A stretch of DNA of 64,000 bases from Mesobacterium pallidum (GCF_019966535.1 NZ_JAIMID010000002.1:186001-250000), one strand, 5' to 3'; counted from the stretch's first letter, positions 8,067 to 17,517 are shown. Notes: generated from the letters alone by a model not told the origin. Program-made: numbers and translations.

Positions 8067-10025
8067 ATGCTCCGGCCTCTCCTCGCGGCGCTTCTCTGCG
8101 TCTCCCCCATATTCGCAAGCGCCCAGACGGCCCAGCCGATGCAGGACATCCTGCAGGACAACCGGCAGCTTATCGAAGACAGTTCGCGTCGCACCATCCA
8201 GCCCGCCATCGACGCCATTGCCGGATCGGGCCTGCCCCAGGCGCAGACCGTGCTCGAGACCTGGCAGGCGCGCGAGATGTGGCAGCGCGAAAGCGACGGG
8301 CTGTTCTTTCGCGGCGCGGAAATCGACCGTGACACCATCGAGCTGTTCGATTTCGACACCGGTGAGAGCCTGGGGCCAACGCCGGACGACGGGCTGGACC
8401 AGCTCAAGCCCAACTCGGGCATCCAGGGCCTGATCGGCAACGCGCTGGTGCAGTTCCAGCTGATGGACCCCAACCCTGCCCGCCGGCTTGACGCGCTGAC
8501 CGCGCTTGGCCGCGACGCCGAGGCGAGCCACCTTGCCCCGCTGCGCGCCTCGATCGAGGGCGAAAGCGATCCGGCCATCAGGGCGCAGAAGGAACGGCTG
8601 GAACGCCTGCTGACCATTTCCTACGGCGAGACCGACGAGGAGCGCATCGAGGCGATCAAGTCCGTTTCGACCGATCTCGGGGTCGACGTGCGCGCCACGC
8701 TCAACCCGCTGGTTGCCACCACCCGCCGCGTCGTGGCCGGCGAGGCCGCGCCCGAGCGGGCCAACGTCGCCCGGGTCCTGCGCCCCGGCACGGATGCCCT
8801 GCCCCGCGAGGACGCCTACCAGATGCTGGTCAGTGCAAACCTTGCCGCGCCGCGCATCAGCATGAACGACATGCGCCTCGCGCTGGCCGAGCACATCGAC
8901 GGCGGCACGGTCGGCGGCGTGCCGGTGGCCGAGCTGAACACCATCGCGGCCCGCGAACGCGCCTACAAGGCGCTGGCCGACCAGGGCCTTGTCCCGCCGA
9001 CCGTGCTGTCGGGCGAGGTCGACGATGCCCTCGCCGCGCATACCTTCTACGACGAATATGCCGAAAGCTCGCCCGCCGTGACCGAAAGCGCGACCTACGC
9101 GCTGGAAGCCATCGCGCTGCGCGTCGGCGCCAACCAGGCGCTCGATCTGGGCCTTGACGCGCTGTCGCTGGCCTCGATCTACTTCCTGGCCGCCATCGGC
9201 CTTGCCATCACCTTCGGCGTGATGGGGGTCATCAACATGGCCCATGGCGAATTCATCATGATGGGCGCCTATACCGGCTACGTGGTACAGCAGTTCATCC
9301 CGAACCACACCGCGTCGATCCTCGTGGCGATCCCGCTGGCCTTTGCCGTCACCTTCGCCGCCGGCGTCGCGATGGAGCGGCTGGTGATCCGCTACCTCTA
9401 TTCCCGCCCGCTCGAGACGCTGCTGGCCACCTTCGGCATCTCGATCGCACTGCAGCAGCTGGCCAAGAACATCTTCGGCACCCAGGCCCGGCCGCTGACC
9501 GCGCCCGGCTGGCTGGACGGGTCCTGGGTCATGAACGACGTGGTGTCCATCAGCTACATCCGCATCGCGATCTTCGTGCTGGCGCTGATCTTCCTCGGCT
9601 TCTTCATCTTCCTGATGCAGAAGACGCGGCTGGGGCTTGAGACCCGCGCCGTGACGCAGAACCCGCGCATGGCGGCCAGCATGGGCATCAACCCCAACAA
9701 GGTGAACATGATCACCTTCGGGCTGGGCTCCGGCATCGCCGGCATCGCGGGCGTCGCCATAGGGCTTTACGCCCAGGTGACCTCGGAAATCGGGCAGGCC
9801 TATATCGTGCAAAGCTTCATGACCGTGGTCGTGGGCGGCGTCGGCAACATCTGGGGCACCCTGCTGGGCGCCGGGATGATCGGCGTGCTGCAAAAGGGGA
9901 TCGAATGGTTCAACCCGTCGAACACCCTCGCGGCCCAGACCTACATGATCGTCTTCATCATCATCTTCATCCAGTTCCGGCCGCGCGGCATCATCGCGCT
10001 CAAGGGCCGCGCGGCGGAGGCCTGA
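8067..10025 (+). CDS. urtB: Urea ABC transporter permease UrtB
   Basis: A 652-residue permease. A signal peptide (residues 1-19) is followed by a ~340-residue soluble region that is predicted periplasmic and is the family-specific N-terminal extension of UrtB. About eight membrane segments occupy residues 365-645. The LivH-type signature around GVINMAHGEFIMMGAYTG (near residue 390) and VVVGGVGNIWGTLLGA near the C-terminus are clear. It pairs with UrtC to form the channel for urea. It follows urtA by 86 bp and precedes urtC by 4 bp. The role of the long periplasmic part is not known from sequence. Confidence 0.93.
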   Translation: MLRPLLAALLCVSPIFASAQTAQPMQDILQDNRQLIEDSSRRTIQPAIDAIAGSGLPQAQTVLETWQAREMWQRESDGLFFRGAEIDRDTIELFDFDTGESLGPTPDDGLDQLKPNSGIQGLIGNALVQFQLMDPNPARRLDALTALGRDAEASHLAPLRASIEGESDPAIRAQKERLERLLTISYGETDEERIEAIKSVSTDLGVDVRATLNPLVATTRRVVAGEAAPERANVARVLRPGTDALPREDAYQMLVSANLAAPRISMNDMRLALAEHIDGGTVGGVPVAELNTIAARERAYKALADQGLVPPTVLSGEVDDALAAHTFYDEYAESSPAVTESATYALEAIALRVGANQALDLGLDALSLASIYFLAAIGLAITFGVMGVINMAHGEFIMMGAYTGYVVQQFIPNHTASILVAIPLAFAVTFAAGVAMERLVIRYLYSRPLETLLATFGISIALQQLAKNIFGTQARPLTAPGWLDGSWVMNDVVSISYIRIAIFVLALIFLGFFIFLMQKTRLGLETRAVTQNPRMAASMGINPNKVNMITFGLGSGIAGIAGVAIGLYAQVTSEIGQAYIVQSFMTVVVGGVGNIWGTLLGAGMIGVLQKGIEWFNPSNTLAAQTYMIVFIIIFIQFRPRGIIALKGRAAEA

Positions 10026-10029
10026 TCCC

Positions 10030-11298
10030 ATGGCAGACATGACCGCAACCCCCGGCTTCGGCACCCCGCCCCGCAGCTTCTTCCTGCGCACCCCGAGCGT
10101 GCTGATCTTCATCCTGGTGCTCGCGATCTTCACAATCGGCGTGACGCTGATGTCCGAGGCGATGGGGACCGGGGTCATCTCGACCTCTTTCGTCAAGACG
10201 CTGGGCAAGACGCTGTGCCTGTGCCTCATCGCCATCGCGATGGACCTGGTCTGGGGCTACACCGGCATCCTGAGCCTTGGCCACTTCGCCTTCTTCGGGC
10301 TTGGCGGCTACATGATCGGCATGTGGCTGATGTATGCCCGCACGAAGGAAATCGTCGTCGGCTCGCTGGCCAATGTGGCGATCCCGCCCACGGACCAGGA
10401 GGTGGTGGACGCCATCGGCACGCAGATCTTCGGCGTGGTCGGATCGTCCGACTTCCCGACCGTGTGGATGTTCGCCCATTCGCTGCCCCTGCAGCTGCTG
10501 ATGGTCGTGCTGGTTCCGGGCATCCTGGCGCTGGTCTTCGGCTGGCTGGCCTTCCGCAGCCGCGTCACGGGCGTCTACCTGTCGATCTTGACGCAGGCGA
10601 TGACGCTGGCGCTGTCGCTCTACCTCTTCCAGAACGATTCCGGCCTGCGCGGCAACAACGGCCTCTCGGGCCTGCAGAACCTGCCCGGGCTGGGCGATGT
10701 CAGCCAGGACTGGATCTCGCTCTGGTTCCTCTGGGCCTCTGCCCTCGCGCTTGGCCTTGGCTACCTGCTGGCGGCCTGGCTGGTGTCGGGCAAGTTCGGC
10801 TCGGTCCTGCGCGGCATCCGTGACAACGAACAGCGCGTGCGCTTCCTGGGCTACTCGGTCGAGGGGTACAAGCTGGTGATCTTCACCGTCACGGCCTGCA
10901 TCGCGGGCATTGCCGGGGCGCTTTATTACCCGCAGGCGGGCATCATCAACCCGGCCGAGATCGCGCCCATCGCCTCGATCTACCTCGCGGTCTGGGTCGC
11001 CATCGGTGGACGCGGCCGGCTATACGGCGCGGTCATCGGCGCGGCCTTCGTCAGCCTGGTGTCGACCTATTTCACCGGCGGACAGGCGCCCGACATCCCG
11101 CTGGGCTTTTACACCATCCAATGGGTCGACTGGTGGCTGATCCTGCTGGGCCTTTCGTTCGTGCTGGTCACGCTGTTTGCCCCCGCGGGCATTGGCGGCC
11201 TCGTGGACCTCTGGCTCGAGCGCAAGCGGCCCGACCGCCACGGCGCCGACCTTGGCCCGGACCAGGGCGCCCTGCGCGAGAAGGAGGCACAGGAATGA
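10030..11298 (+). CDS. urtC: Urea ABC transporter permease UrtC
   Basis: A 422-residue LivM-type permease with an N-terminal cytoplasmic stretch and roughly ten hydrophobic segments. Family motifs are visible: DLVWGYTGILSLGHFAFFGLG split over residues 70-95, LRGNNGLSGLQNLPG, and the EAA-like loop SVLRGIRDNEQRVRFLGY. It forms the heterodimeric translocation path with UrtB. Its stop overlaps the urtD start (ATGA at 11295-11298), showing translational coupling within the operon. Confidence 0.93.
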   Translation: MADMTATPGFGTPPRSFFLRTPSVLIFILVLAIFTIGVTLMSEAMGTGVISTSFVKTLGKTLCLCLIAIAMDLVWGYTGILSLGHFAFFGLGGYMIGMWLMYARTKEIVVGSLANVAIPPTDQEVVDAIGTQIFGVVGSSDFPTVWMFAHSLPLQLLMVVLVPGILALVFGWLAFRSRVTGVYLSILTQAMTLALSLYLFQNDSGLRGNNGLSGLQNLPGLGDVSQDWISLWFLWASALALGLGYLLAAWLVSGKFGSVLRGIRDNEQRVRFLGYSVEGYKLVIFTVTACIAGIAGALYYPQAGIINPAEIAPIASIYLAVWVAIGGRGRLYGAVIGAAFVSLVSTYFTGGQAPDIPLGFYTIQWVDWWLILLGLSFVLVTLFAPAGIGGLVDLWLERKRPDRHGADLGPDQGALREKEAQE

Positions 11299-12035
11299 GC
11301 ACGCTGCTTGAAGTCTCGGGCGTCTCGGTCACCTTCGACGGGTTCCGCGCCATCAACAACCTCAGCTTCCAGATCGGCGAGGCGGAAATGCGCGCCATCA
11401 TCGGGCCGAACGGGGCGGGCAAAACCACCTTCATGGACATCGTGACCGGCAAGACCAAGCCGAACGAGGGCCGCATCCTTTACGGCGACAAGGGCGAGAA
11501 CCTGCTCAAGATGTCCGAGGCCAAGATCGCCCAGGCCGGCATCGGGCGGAAGTTCCAGAAGCCCACGGTGTTCGAGGACCAGACCGTCCACGAAAACCTG
11601 CTGATGGCGCTGCAGAACGACCGGCGGCCGTTCTCGGTGATCTTCTGGAAGCCGAAACGCCCCGACATACTGCGGGTCGAGGAGCTGGCCTCCGAGATCG
11701 GCCTGACCGACCAACTGGAACGCAAGGCGGGCGAGTTGAGCCATGGCCAGAAGCAATGGCTCGAGATCGGGATGCTGCTGGCGCAGGAGCCGCGCCTGCT
11801 GTTCGTCGACGAACCCGCCGCCGGCATGACCCCGGCCGAGCGCGAGCACACGACGTCCATCCTTGTCGAGGTGGCCAAGAAACGCGCTGTGGTCGTGGTC
11901 GAACACGACATGGAATTCGTCCGCCGCCTGAACTGCAAGGTGACCGTGCTGCACGAAGGGTCAGTGCTGGCCGAGGGCAGCCTGGATCACGTCACGTCCA
12001 ACCAGGAGGTCGTCGATGTCTACCTTGGCCGCTGA
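11295..12035 (+). CDS. urtD: Urea ABC transporter ATPase UrtD
   Basis: A 246-residue LivG-type ATPase. The ATG at 11295 overlaps the urtC stop and follows an AAGGAGGCACAGGA ribosome site. A longer in-frame extension upstream lies inside urtC and is not credible. Walker A is GPNGAGKTT (about residues 37-45), the signature is LSHGQKQWLEIG, and Walker B is LLFVDEPAAGM with the H-loop in VVVVEHDMEF. LSHGQ in place of LSGGQ is normal for this subfamily. It energises urea import together with UrtE. Confidence 0.93.
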   Translation: MSTLLEVSGVSVTFDGFRAINNLSFQIGEAEMRAIIGPNGAGKTTFMDIVTGKTKPNEGRILYGDKGENLLKMSEAKIAQAGIGRKFQKPTVFEDQTVHENLLMALQNDRRPFSVIFWKPKRPDILRVEELASEIGLTDQLERKAGELSHGQKQWLEIGMLLAQEPRLLFVDEPAAGMTPAEREHTTSILVEVAKKRAVVVVEHDMEFVRRLNCKVTVLHEGSVLAEGSLDHVTSNQEVVDVYLGR

Positions 12036-12747
12036 AGCCCCCACCAAGACCATGCTCGAGATCGAGGGGCTGACCCTGCATTACGGGCACAGCCAGATCC
12101 TGAACGGGGTCGACCTCAAGGCCGCCAAGGGCGAGGTCACCTGCGTCATGGGCACCAACGGGGTGGGCAAGACCTCTCTGATGAAGGCGATCACCGGCGC
12201 GCATCCGCGCTCCGGCGGGCGCATGGTGCTGGATGGCGAAGAGCTGCCGGTCCTGCCCTCGCACATCCTGGCGCAGAAGGGCGTCGCCTACGTGCCGCAG
12301 GGGCGCGAGATCTTTCCCCTGCTGACCGTGCGCGAGAACATGGAGACGGCCTTTGCCTGCCTGCCGAAATCGGACCATGTCATCCCCGACCACATCTACG
12401 AGCTCTTCCCCATTCTGAAGGAGTTCCTGCACCGGCGCGGCGGGGACCTGTCGGGCGGACAACAGCAGCAGCTGGCGATTGCCCGGGCGCTGATCACGCG
12501 GCCCAAGCTCTTGATCCTTGACGAGCCGACCGAGGGCATCCAGCCCAACATCATCCAGCAGATCGGCCGGGTGATCGAGCTGCTGCGGGACCAGGGCGAG
12601 ATGGCGATCGTGCTGGTCGAGCAGTATTTCGACTTTGCCTACACCCTTGCCGACCGCTTCACCGTGCTGCGGCGCGGGTCGGTCATGCTGGAAGGGCGCA
12701 AGGGAGACCATGCGCGCGAGACGATCCTGGCGGGGGTGTCGGTATGA
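12016..12747 (+). CDS. urtE: Urea ABC transporter ATPase UrtE
   Basis: A 243-residue LivF-type ATPase. It starts 20 nt inside urtD and is preceded by AGGAGG six nt upstream, which favours this start over the internal ATG at MLEIEGL. Walker A is GTNGVGKTS, the signature is LSGGQQQQLAIARAL, Walker B is LLILDEPTEGI, and an H-like IVLVEQYFDF switch is present. The glutamine after VE in place of the His-loop residue is usual for UrtE/LivF. It completes the urtABCDE transporter. No urease genes are in the window. Confidence 0.93.
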   Translation: MSTLAAEAPTKTMLEIEGLTLHYGHSQILNGVDLKAAKGEVTCVMGTNGVGKTSLMKAITGAHPRSGGRMVLDGEELPVLPSHILAQKGVAYVPQGREIFPLLTVRENMETAFACLPKSDHVIPDHIYELFPILKEFLHRRGGDLSGGQQQQLAIARALITRPKLLILDEPTEGIQPNIIQQIGRVIELLRDQGEMAIVLVEQYFDFAYTLADRFTVLRRGSVMLEGRKGDHARETILAGVSV

Positions 12748-12779
12748 TCTTTCGCGTGGTGCCCGTGTCGCGGGTCGCG

Positions 12780-12843
12780 CTGGGGGGCTGCTTGCCCCCC
12801 AGACCCCCCAGGAGTTTACTTGGCAAGATGAAGAGGGATCTGG
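12780..12843. repeat. Intergenic palindromic repeat of a Rhodobacterales-like type
   Basis: A perfect 9-bp inverted repeat CTGGGGGGC/GCCCCCCAG with a 5-nt loop is followed by ACCCCCCAGGAGTTTACTT and GGCAAGATGAAGAGG. From general experience, similar G-rich palindrome plus 'TTTACTTGGCAAGATGAAG' strings recur between genes in Rhodobacterales genomes. Only one copy is in this window, so the repeat status cannot be shown here. It lies between urtE and nasT and may terminate or stabilise the urt transcript, although no U-tract follows. Confidence 0.45.
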
Positions 12844-12872
12844 TGCGCTGCCTGGGGGTTTTCGCCTAGGCC

Positions 12873-13457
12873 ATGGCAACGCGGCTGAAGATCATCGTCG
12901 TCGAAAAGGACCCCGAACGCGTGCGCATCATCGTGGACGGGCTCAAGGAGCTTGGGGACCACGACATCCACGTCATCACCGAGGAAAGCGCGCTGGCCCG
13001 CAGGGTGAGCGAGCAAAACCCGGATATCGTGCTGATCGACATCGCCAACCCCTCGCGCGACGTGCTGGAGGAACTGACGCTCGCCGCCTCGCCCAATGAG
13101 CGGCCCGTGGCGATGTTCGTGGACCAGAGCGACAATTCCATGACCCGCGCGGCCATCGAGGCCGGGGTGTCGGCCTATGTGGTCGGAGGGCTGCGGCCCG
13201 AGCGCATCCGGCCGATCCTTGATGCCGCGATCACCCGGTTCCACATGTTCCAGCGGATGCGGCGCGAGCTCGAGGCGACCAAGCAGGCGCTGGAGGAACG
13301 CAAGACCATCGACCGCGCCAAGGGCATCCTGATGCGCCGCCGCGGGATCGACGAGGACGCGGCCTATGGCCTGCTGCGCAAGACGGCGATGGACCAGGGG
13401 CGCAAGCTGATCCAGGTCGCCGAGGCGCTGGTCACCGCATCGGACCTTTTGGGATGA
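12873..13457 (+). CDS. nasT: Nitrate-responsive ANTAR antiterminator NasT
   Basis: A 194-residue response-regulator-like protein. Residues 1-120 form a receiver-type domain (KIIVVEKDPERVRIIV, with Asp56 in DIVLIDIANP at the usual acceptor place). A coiled linker follows (MRRELEATKQALEERKTIDRAK). Residues ~135-190 are an ANTAR RNA-binding domain (AKGILMRRRGIDEDAAYGLLRKTAM). In the NasS-NasT system NasT binds a two-hairpin RNA in the nas leader and blocks termination. NasS holds it inactive without nitrate. The next gene, overlapping by 4 nt, is NasS, and a matching RNA target lies upstream of nrtA. Receiver phosphorylation is not known to control NasT. Confidence 0.92.
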   Translation: MATRLKIIVVEKDPERVRIIVDGLKELGDHDIHVITEESALARRVSEQNPDIVLIDIANPSRDVLEELTLAASPNERPVAMFVDQSDNSMTRAAIEAGVSAYVVGGLRPERIRPILDAAITRFHMFQRMRRELEATKQALEERKTIDRAKGILMRRRGIDEDAAYGLLRKTAMDQGRKLIQVAEALVTASDLLG

Positions 13458-14635
13458 ACGCCGGTCTGCGTATCCCCGTGGCCTATGTGCCGCTTGTCGA
13501 CGCCGCGCCCCTGATCATCGCGCAGGAGCTGGGGTTCGCCGCCGAGGAGGGCATCACGCTCGAGTTGATGAAGGCGCCGTCCTGGTCGGTGGTGCGCGAC
13601 GCGCTGACCCTGGGCCAGGCGGATCTCGCGCACCTGCTGGCGCCGCTGCCGGTGGCGATCGGGCTGGGGCTTGCGCCCTCGCCCGTGCAGCTCGAGGTGG
13701 CGATGGTGCTGTCGATCAACGGCTCGGTCATCGGCGCCGCGCGGGACCTCGCGGCACGCGTCGCCAAGGCCGCGCCCACGGCCGGGTTCCTCGATGCCTT
13801 TTCGGTCGGGCGGGCCCTCTTGTCGGTCGGCCCGCGCGCGCTGCGGGTGGGCATCCCCTTCCCCTTCTCGACCCATTACGAACTGGTGGATTACTGGCTG
13901 GGCGCCATCGACCCCGCCGCCCGCGACCGGTTGCAGATCCACACCGTGCCACCCCCGCGCATGTCCGAGGCCGTGGCCGCAGGCGAGATCGACCTGTTCT
14001 GCGTCGGCGAGCCCTGGGGCTCCGAAGCGGTCGAGGAGGGCACGGCCGAGCTCCTGCTGCCCGGCCGGGCGATCTGGAACCATGCGCCGGAAAAGGTGCT
14101 GGCCTTGCGCAAGGGCTGGGACCTTGAGCAGCCCGCCGCGCTGCATGCCGCGATCCGCGCGATCTGGCGCGCCGGGCGCTGGCTGTCGCAGCCGGGCAAC
14201 CGGTCCTCGGCCAGCGAGATCCTGTCGCGGCCCGAATACCTCGACGTCTCGCCCCTGCTGATCGACCGCGCCCTGTCGGGCCGCTTCGTCGTCTCGCCCC
14301 GGGGCGAGCGGCGCGACTGCCCGGTCTTCGTCTGCTTTCACCAGGGCGCCGCCAACTTTCCCTGGCGCAGCCAGGGCCGCTGGTTCGGGCATCGCCTGGC
14401 CCTGCGCACCGGGCTGGAGCAAGGCGACGCCATCGCCACCGCCGGCGCGATCTTCCGCTCGGACATCTACCGCGCCGCCATGGCCGAGATGCCCTCGGCC
14501 CTGCCCACGTCGTCCTCCAAGGTCGAGGGCGGGTTGCCCCAGGACCTTGCGGTCCCGGCGGTGGGCGGCGACCTGATTCTGCGCGCGGATCGTTTCTTTG
14601 ATGGCGCGGTTTTCGACCCCAGCCTGCCGGAGTGA
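13454..14635 (+). CDS. nasS: Nitrate/nitrite sensor NasS (cytoplasmic NrtA-like)
   Basis: A 393-residue protein homologous to the nitrate-binding protein NrtA but without a signal peptide (it begins [20 protein letters not shown]), which marks it as the cytoplasmic sensor. Shared pocket regions are visible in both this protein and NrtA downstream: [16 protein letters not shown] here against [16 protein letters not shown] in NrtA, and [11 protein letters not shown] against [11 protein letters not shown]. NasS binds NasT until nitrate or nitrite releases it. The start overlaps the nasT stop (ATGA), so the pair is made together. Confidence 0.92.
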   Translation: MNAGLRIPVAYVPLVDAAPLIIAQELGFAAEEGITLELMKAPSWSVVRDALTLGQADLAHLLAPLPVAIGLGLAPSPVQLEVAMVLSINGSVIGAARDLAARVAKAAPTAGFLDAFSVGRALLSVGPRALRVGIPFPFSTHYELVDYWLGAIDPAARDRLQIHTVPPPRMSEAVAAGEIDLFCVGEPWGSEAVEEGTAELLLPGRAIWNHAPEKVLALRKGWDLEQPAALHAAIRAIWRAGRWLSQPGNRSSASEILSRPEYLDVSPLLIDRALSGRFVVSPRGERRDCPVFVCFHQGAANFPWRSQGRWFGHRLALRTGLEQGDAIATAGAIFRSDIYRAAMAEMPSALPTSSSKVEGGLPQDLAVPAVGGDLILRADRFFDGAVFDPSLPE

Positions 14636-14733
14636 CCAGCATTTAGGCAAACGCGTGCACGGGTCCTGCATAATGCTGTGCCTCAATCGAATGTTTTTGC
14701 CGCGATCGCGGAATCAAGGCAAAAGGGACATAT

Positions 14734-14803
14734 CCGAACAATGGCGTTCGGGTTCTTCACACCCTCCTCCCCGAATGACCGGGACGCCGAGCAAAGCCGC
14801 TCG
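14734..14803 (+). promoter_or_regulatory. ANTAR-type two-hairpin antiterminator RNA in the nrtA leader
   Basis: Two small perfect hairpins carry six-base loops with A at position 1 and G at position 4, the signature bound by ANTAR proteins. Hairpin 1 (14734-14751) is CCGAAC-AATGGC-GTTCGG. Hairpin 2 (14788-14803) is CGAGC-AAAGCC-GCTCG. The loop and 3' arm of hairpin 2 are the same bases as the 5' arm of the terminator at 14793, so the two folds exclude each other. Bound NasT would hold hairpin 2 and let RNA polymerase read into nrtA. A further alternative pairing, TTCGGG (14747) with CCCGAA (14770), could compete with hairpin 1. Confidence 0.85.
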
Positions 14804-14855
14804 ACACCCTGCGCCTCTTTTCGCGCAAGGCTGTCGGCGGCTTTTTCCGTTTTTA
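14793..14855 (+). terminator. Regulated intrinsic terminator upstream of nrtA
   Basis: AAAGCCGC-T-CGACA (14793-14806) pairs with TGTCGGCGGCTTT over 13 bp with one bulged T. The apex is closed by an inner stem TGCGC/GCGCA, and CTTTTTCCGTTTTTA follows. It sits about 50 nt before the nrtA start, in the untranslated leader, so it must be overcome for nrt-nir-nas expression. It overlaps the second ANTAR hairpin. Confidence 0.85.
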
Positions 14856-14906
14856 CCGCCCCCCAGGGACCAAGCGACCAGGGGGACAACCACAGGGACC
14901 AAAGAC

Positions 14907-16274
14907 ATGACGCGACTTTCTGCACTGCTGGCTGCGACGACCATGCTGGTGACCCCGGCCATGGCCGAGATGCTGGAACTGGAAAAAGACGAACTGACCT
15001 TCGGCTTCATCAAGCTGACCGACATGGCGCCGCTGGCCGTCGCCTATGAACAGGGCTATTTCCTCGACGAAGGGCTTTTCGTCACGCTGGAAGCCCAGGC
15101 CAACTGGAAGGTGCTGCTGGACGGCGTGATCGACGGCAAGCTCGACGGCGCGCATATGCTGGCCGGCCAACCGCTGGCCGCCACGATCGGCTACGGCACC
15201 GAGGCGCATATCGTCACCCCCTTCTCGATGGACCTGAACGGCAACGGCATCACCGTGTCGAACGAAGTCTGGGAAGAGATGAAGCCGAATATCCCCACCA
15301 TGGAGGACGGCCGCCCGCAGCACCCGATCAGCGCCGCCGCGCTGGCGCCGGTGGTCGAAAACTACAAGAGCCAGGGCAAGCCCTTCAACATGGGCATGGT
15401 CTTCCCCGTTTCGACCCACAATTATGAACTGCGCTACTGGCTGGCCGCCGGCGGGCTGCACCCGGGCTTTTACGGCCCCGACAACGTGACCGGCCAGATC
15501 GGCGCCGATGTGTTCCTGTCGGTCACCCCGCCGCCGCAGATGCCCGCCACCCTCGAGGCCGGCACGATCCACGGCTATTGCGTGGGCGAGCCCTGGAACC
15601 AGCAGGCCGTCTTCAAGGGCATCGGCGTTCCGGTCATCACCGATTACGAGCTGTGGAAGAACAACCCCGAGAAGGTCTTTGGCCTGTCGGCCGAGTTCAC
15701 CGAGGAAAACCCGAACACCACGCTCGCCATCACCAAGGCGTTGATCCGCGCGGCCATGTGGCTTGATGAGAACGACAACGCCAACCGACCCGAGGCGGTC
15801 GAGATCCTGTCGCGCCCCGAGTATGTCGGCGCCGATTACGAGGTGATCGCCAACTCGATGACCGGCACCTTCGAATACGAAAAGGGCGACACCCGCGAGG
15901 TGCCCGACTTCAACGTGTTCTTCCGCTACAACGCGACCTACCCGTTCTACTCGGACGCCGTCTGGTACCTGACCCAGATGCGCCGCTGGGGCCAGATCGC
16001 CGAGGCCAAGCCCGACAGCTGGTACGACGAGGTCGCCAAGTCGGTCTACAAGCCCGAGATCTACCTCGAGGCGGCCCGCCTGCTGGTCGACGAAGGCCTG
16101 GCGAACGAGGCCGACTTCCCCTGGGACAGCGACGGCTACAAGGCGCCGACCCCGGCCGAGGACGTGATCGACGGCATCGCCTATGACGGCCGCGCCCCGA
16201 ACGCCTATCTCGAGACCCTCTCGATCGGTCTCAAGGGCGAACAGATCATCGTCGGCACCGAAGTGCAGGGCTAA
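14907..16274 (+). CDS. nrtA: Nitrate ABC transporter substrate-binding protein NrtA
   Basis: A 455-residue protein. The ATG at 14907 opens a Sec signal peptide ([20 protein letters not shown]) and follows an AGGGACC ribosome site. Longer in-frame versions run through the leader and are rejected. The mature protein shows the NrtA/SsuA fold start [19 protein letters not shown], pocket elements [34 protein letters not shown] and [14 protein letters not shown], and the long C-terminal region usual in NrtA. It captures nitrate (and probably nitrite) for NrtB-NrtC and heads the operon below the regulated terminator. Confidence 0.93.
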   Translation: MTRLSALLAATTMLVTPAMAEMLELEKDELTFGFIKLTDMAPLAVAYEQGYFLDEGLFVTLEAQANWKVLLDGVIDGKLDGAHMLAGQPLAATIGYGTEAHIVTPFSMDLNGNGITVSNEVWEEMKPNIPTMEDGRPQHPISAAALAPVVENYKSQGKPFNMGMVFPVSTHNYELRYWLAAGGLHPGFYGPDNVTGQIGADVFLSVTPPPQMPATLEAGTIHGYCVGEPWNQQAVFKGIGVPVITDYELWKNNPEKVFGLSAEFTEENPNTTLAITKALIRAAMWLDENDNANRPEAVEILSRPEYVGADYEVIANSMTGTFEYEKGDTREVPDFNVFFRYNATYPFYSDAVWYLTQMRRWGQIAEAKPDSWYDEVAKSVYKPEIYLEAARLLVDEGLANEADFPWDSDGYKAPTPAEDVIDGIAYDGRAPNAYLETLSIGLKGEQIIVGTEVQG

Positions 16275-16307
16275 CCCCCTCCTCCTCTCTCTCCCCTCCC
16301 AAGGGAC

Positions 16308-16344
16308 GGTGGGCGGGGCGATGCGCAAGCGAGCGTCGCCCACC
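16308..16344. repeat. Intergenic inverted repeat between nrtA and nrtB
   Basis: GGTGGGCG and CGCCCACC (8 bp, perfect) enclose 21 nt that can pair further (GCGATGCGC...GCGAGCGTCGC). No U-tract follows. It lies in the 111-bp gap after nrtA, where an RNA hairpin would protect the nrtA message and raise binding protein over permease. It may also be a copy of a dispersed palindrome. Only one copy is visible. Confidence 0.5.
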
Positions 16345-16385
16345 GGACCAATACGACCCAGCCCCGACCCGCAAGGACCAGCCCC

Positions 16386-17471
16386 ATGACCACCGCCGAC
16401 CCGAATTTCGCCGCCGCGCAGGAAGCCAAGGAAGCCCGGCGCGCCCGTCTCTTTACCCGCATCAACAAGGCCGACGCCTGGTTCAAGGTGCTGGGCCTCG
16501 CCTGGATCACGCCGATCCTCAAGGCCGCCGCCGGGGACAACCCGCGCACGCAAGTCACGGAGATCTGGCGCCTGCTGGTCGTGCCGCTGCTGGCCATCCT
16601 CGGCTTTTTGCTGCTCTGGGGCACGCTCGCGCCCAAGGTGCAGACCTCGCTTGGCGCCGTGCCCGGCCCCGCCGCGGTCTGGGAAGAGGCCGTGAACCTG
16701 CATGCCGACGCGCAGGCCAAGGCCGTCAAGCAGGCCAAGTTCGAGGAAATGGTCGACAAGCGCAACCAGAAGCTGATAGACGCCGGCCGCGCGGACGAGG
16801 TCAAGGACGTCGCCTATACCGGCGCGCCCAGCTACTACGCGCAGATCTGGACCTCGATCAAGACGGTGTTCTTCGGCTTCCTGATCGGCTCGGCCATCGC
16901 CATCCCGCTGGGCATCCTCGCCGGCCTCTCGGCCACCGCCAACTCGGCCATCAACCCGCTGGTGCAGATCTTCAAGCCGGTCTCGCCGCTGGCCTGGCTG
17001 CCCATCGTCACCATGATCGTCTCGGCGGTCTACACCACCAACGACGGGCTCTTTGCCAAGTCCTTCCTGATCTCGGCCATCACCGTGACGCTCTGTTCGC
17101 TCTGGCCGACGCTGATCAACACCGCGCTTGGCGTCGCCTCGATCGACAAGGACCTCGTCTCGGTCTCGAAGGTGCTCAAGATGAACACCTGGACCAAGAT
17201 CACCAAGCTGGTCCTGCCCTCGGCCCTGCCGCTGATCTTCACCGGCCTGCGCCTGTCGCTCGGTGTGGGCTGGATGGTGCTGATCGCGGCCGAGATGCTG
17301 GCCCAGAACCCCGGCTTGGGCAAGTTCGTCTGGGACGAGTTCCAGAACGGGTCGTCGCAGTCGCTCGCCAAGATCATGGTCGCCGTCTTCACCATCGGGA
17401 TCATCGGCTTCCTGCTCGACCGCGTGATGTTCGCCCTGCAATCGCTCTTCACCTTCTCGAACAACCGCTGA
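16386..17471 (+). CDS. nrtB: Nitrate ABC transporter permease NrtB
   Basis: A 361-residue permease. Residues 1-60 are soluble. A first membrane segment (about 65-85, LLVVPLLAILGFLLLWGTLA) is followed by a charged ~80-residue insertion (NLHADAQAKAVKQAKFEE onward). The BPD_transp_1 core with five to six segments covers residues 155-350. The EAA loop is visible around VSKVLKMNTWTKITKLVLPSALP. NrtB forms the nitrate channel driven by the fused ATPase encoded next. The charged insertion is long for SsuC-type permeases but common in proteobacterial NrtB. Confidence 0.9.
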   Translation: MTTADPNFAAAQEAKEARRARLFTRINKADAWFKVLGLAWITPILKAAAGDNPRTQVTEIWRLLVVPLLAILGFLLLWGTLAPKVQTSLGAVPGPAAVWEEAVNLHADAQAKAVKQAKFEEMVDKRNQKLIDAGRADEVKDVAYTGAPSYYAQIWTSIKTVFFGFLIGSAIAIPLGILAGLSATANSAINPLVQIFKPVSPLAWLPIVTMIVSAVYTTNDGLFAKSFLISAITVTLCSLWPTLINTALGVASIDKDLVSVSKVLKMNTWTKITKLVLPSALPLIFTGLRLSLGVGWMVLIAAEMLAQNPGLGKFVWDEFQNGSSQSLAKIMVAVFTIGIIGFLLDRVMFALQSLFTFSNNR

Positions 17472-17517
17472 CCCCCGCGCTCAAGGAGCGAAGCGGTAGC
17501 GCAGAAAGGAAAAGACC

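Noticed and set aside
7974..10235. A 753-codon minus-strand frame opposite urtB
   Set aside because: His/Arg/Gly-rich shadow of a GC-rich gene. urtB on the plus strand has complete family features.
14668..14681. GCAT-AATGCT-GTGC as a possible first ANTAR hairpin
   Set aside because: The loop also has A1 and G4, but the stem is only 4 bp with a T:G pair, it overlaps a CATAAT that may be a promoter -10 element, and the pair at 14734/14788 is much better placed with respect to the terminator.
14695..14724. TTTTGCC/GGCAAAA hairpin considered as part of the ANTAR motif
   Set aside because: The stem is real but the 16-nt loop is not a hexaloop with A1/G4. It may be a separate leader structure.
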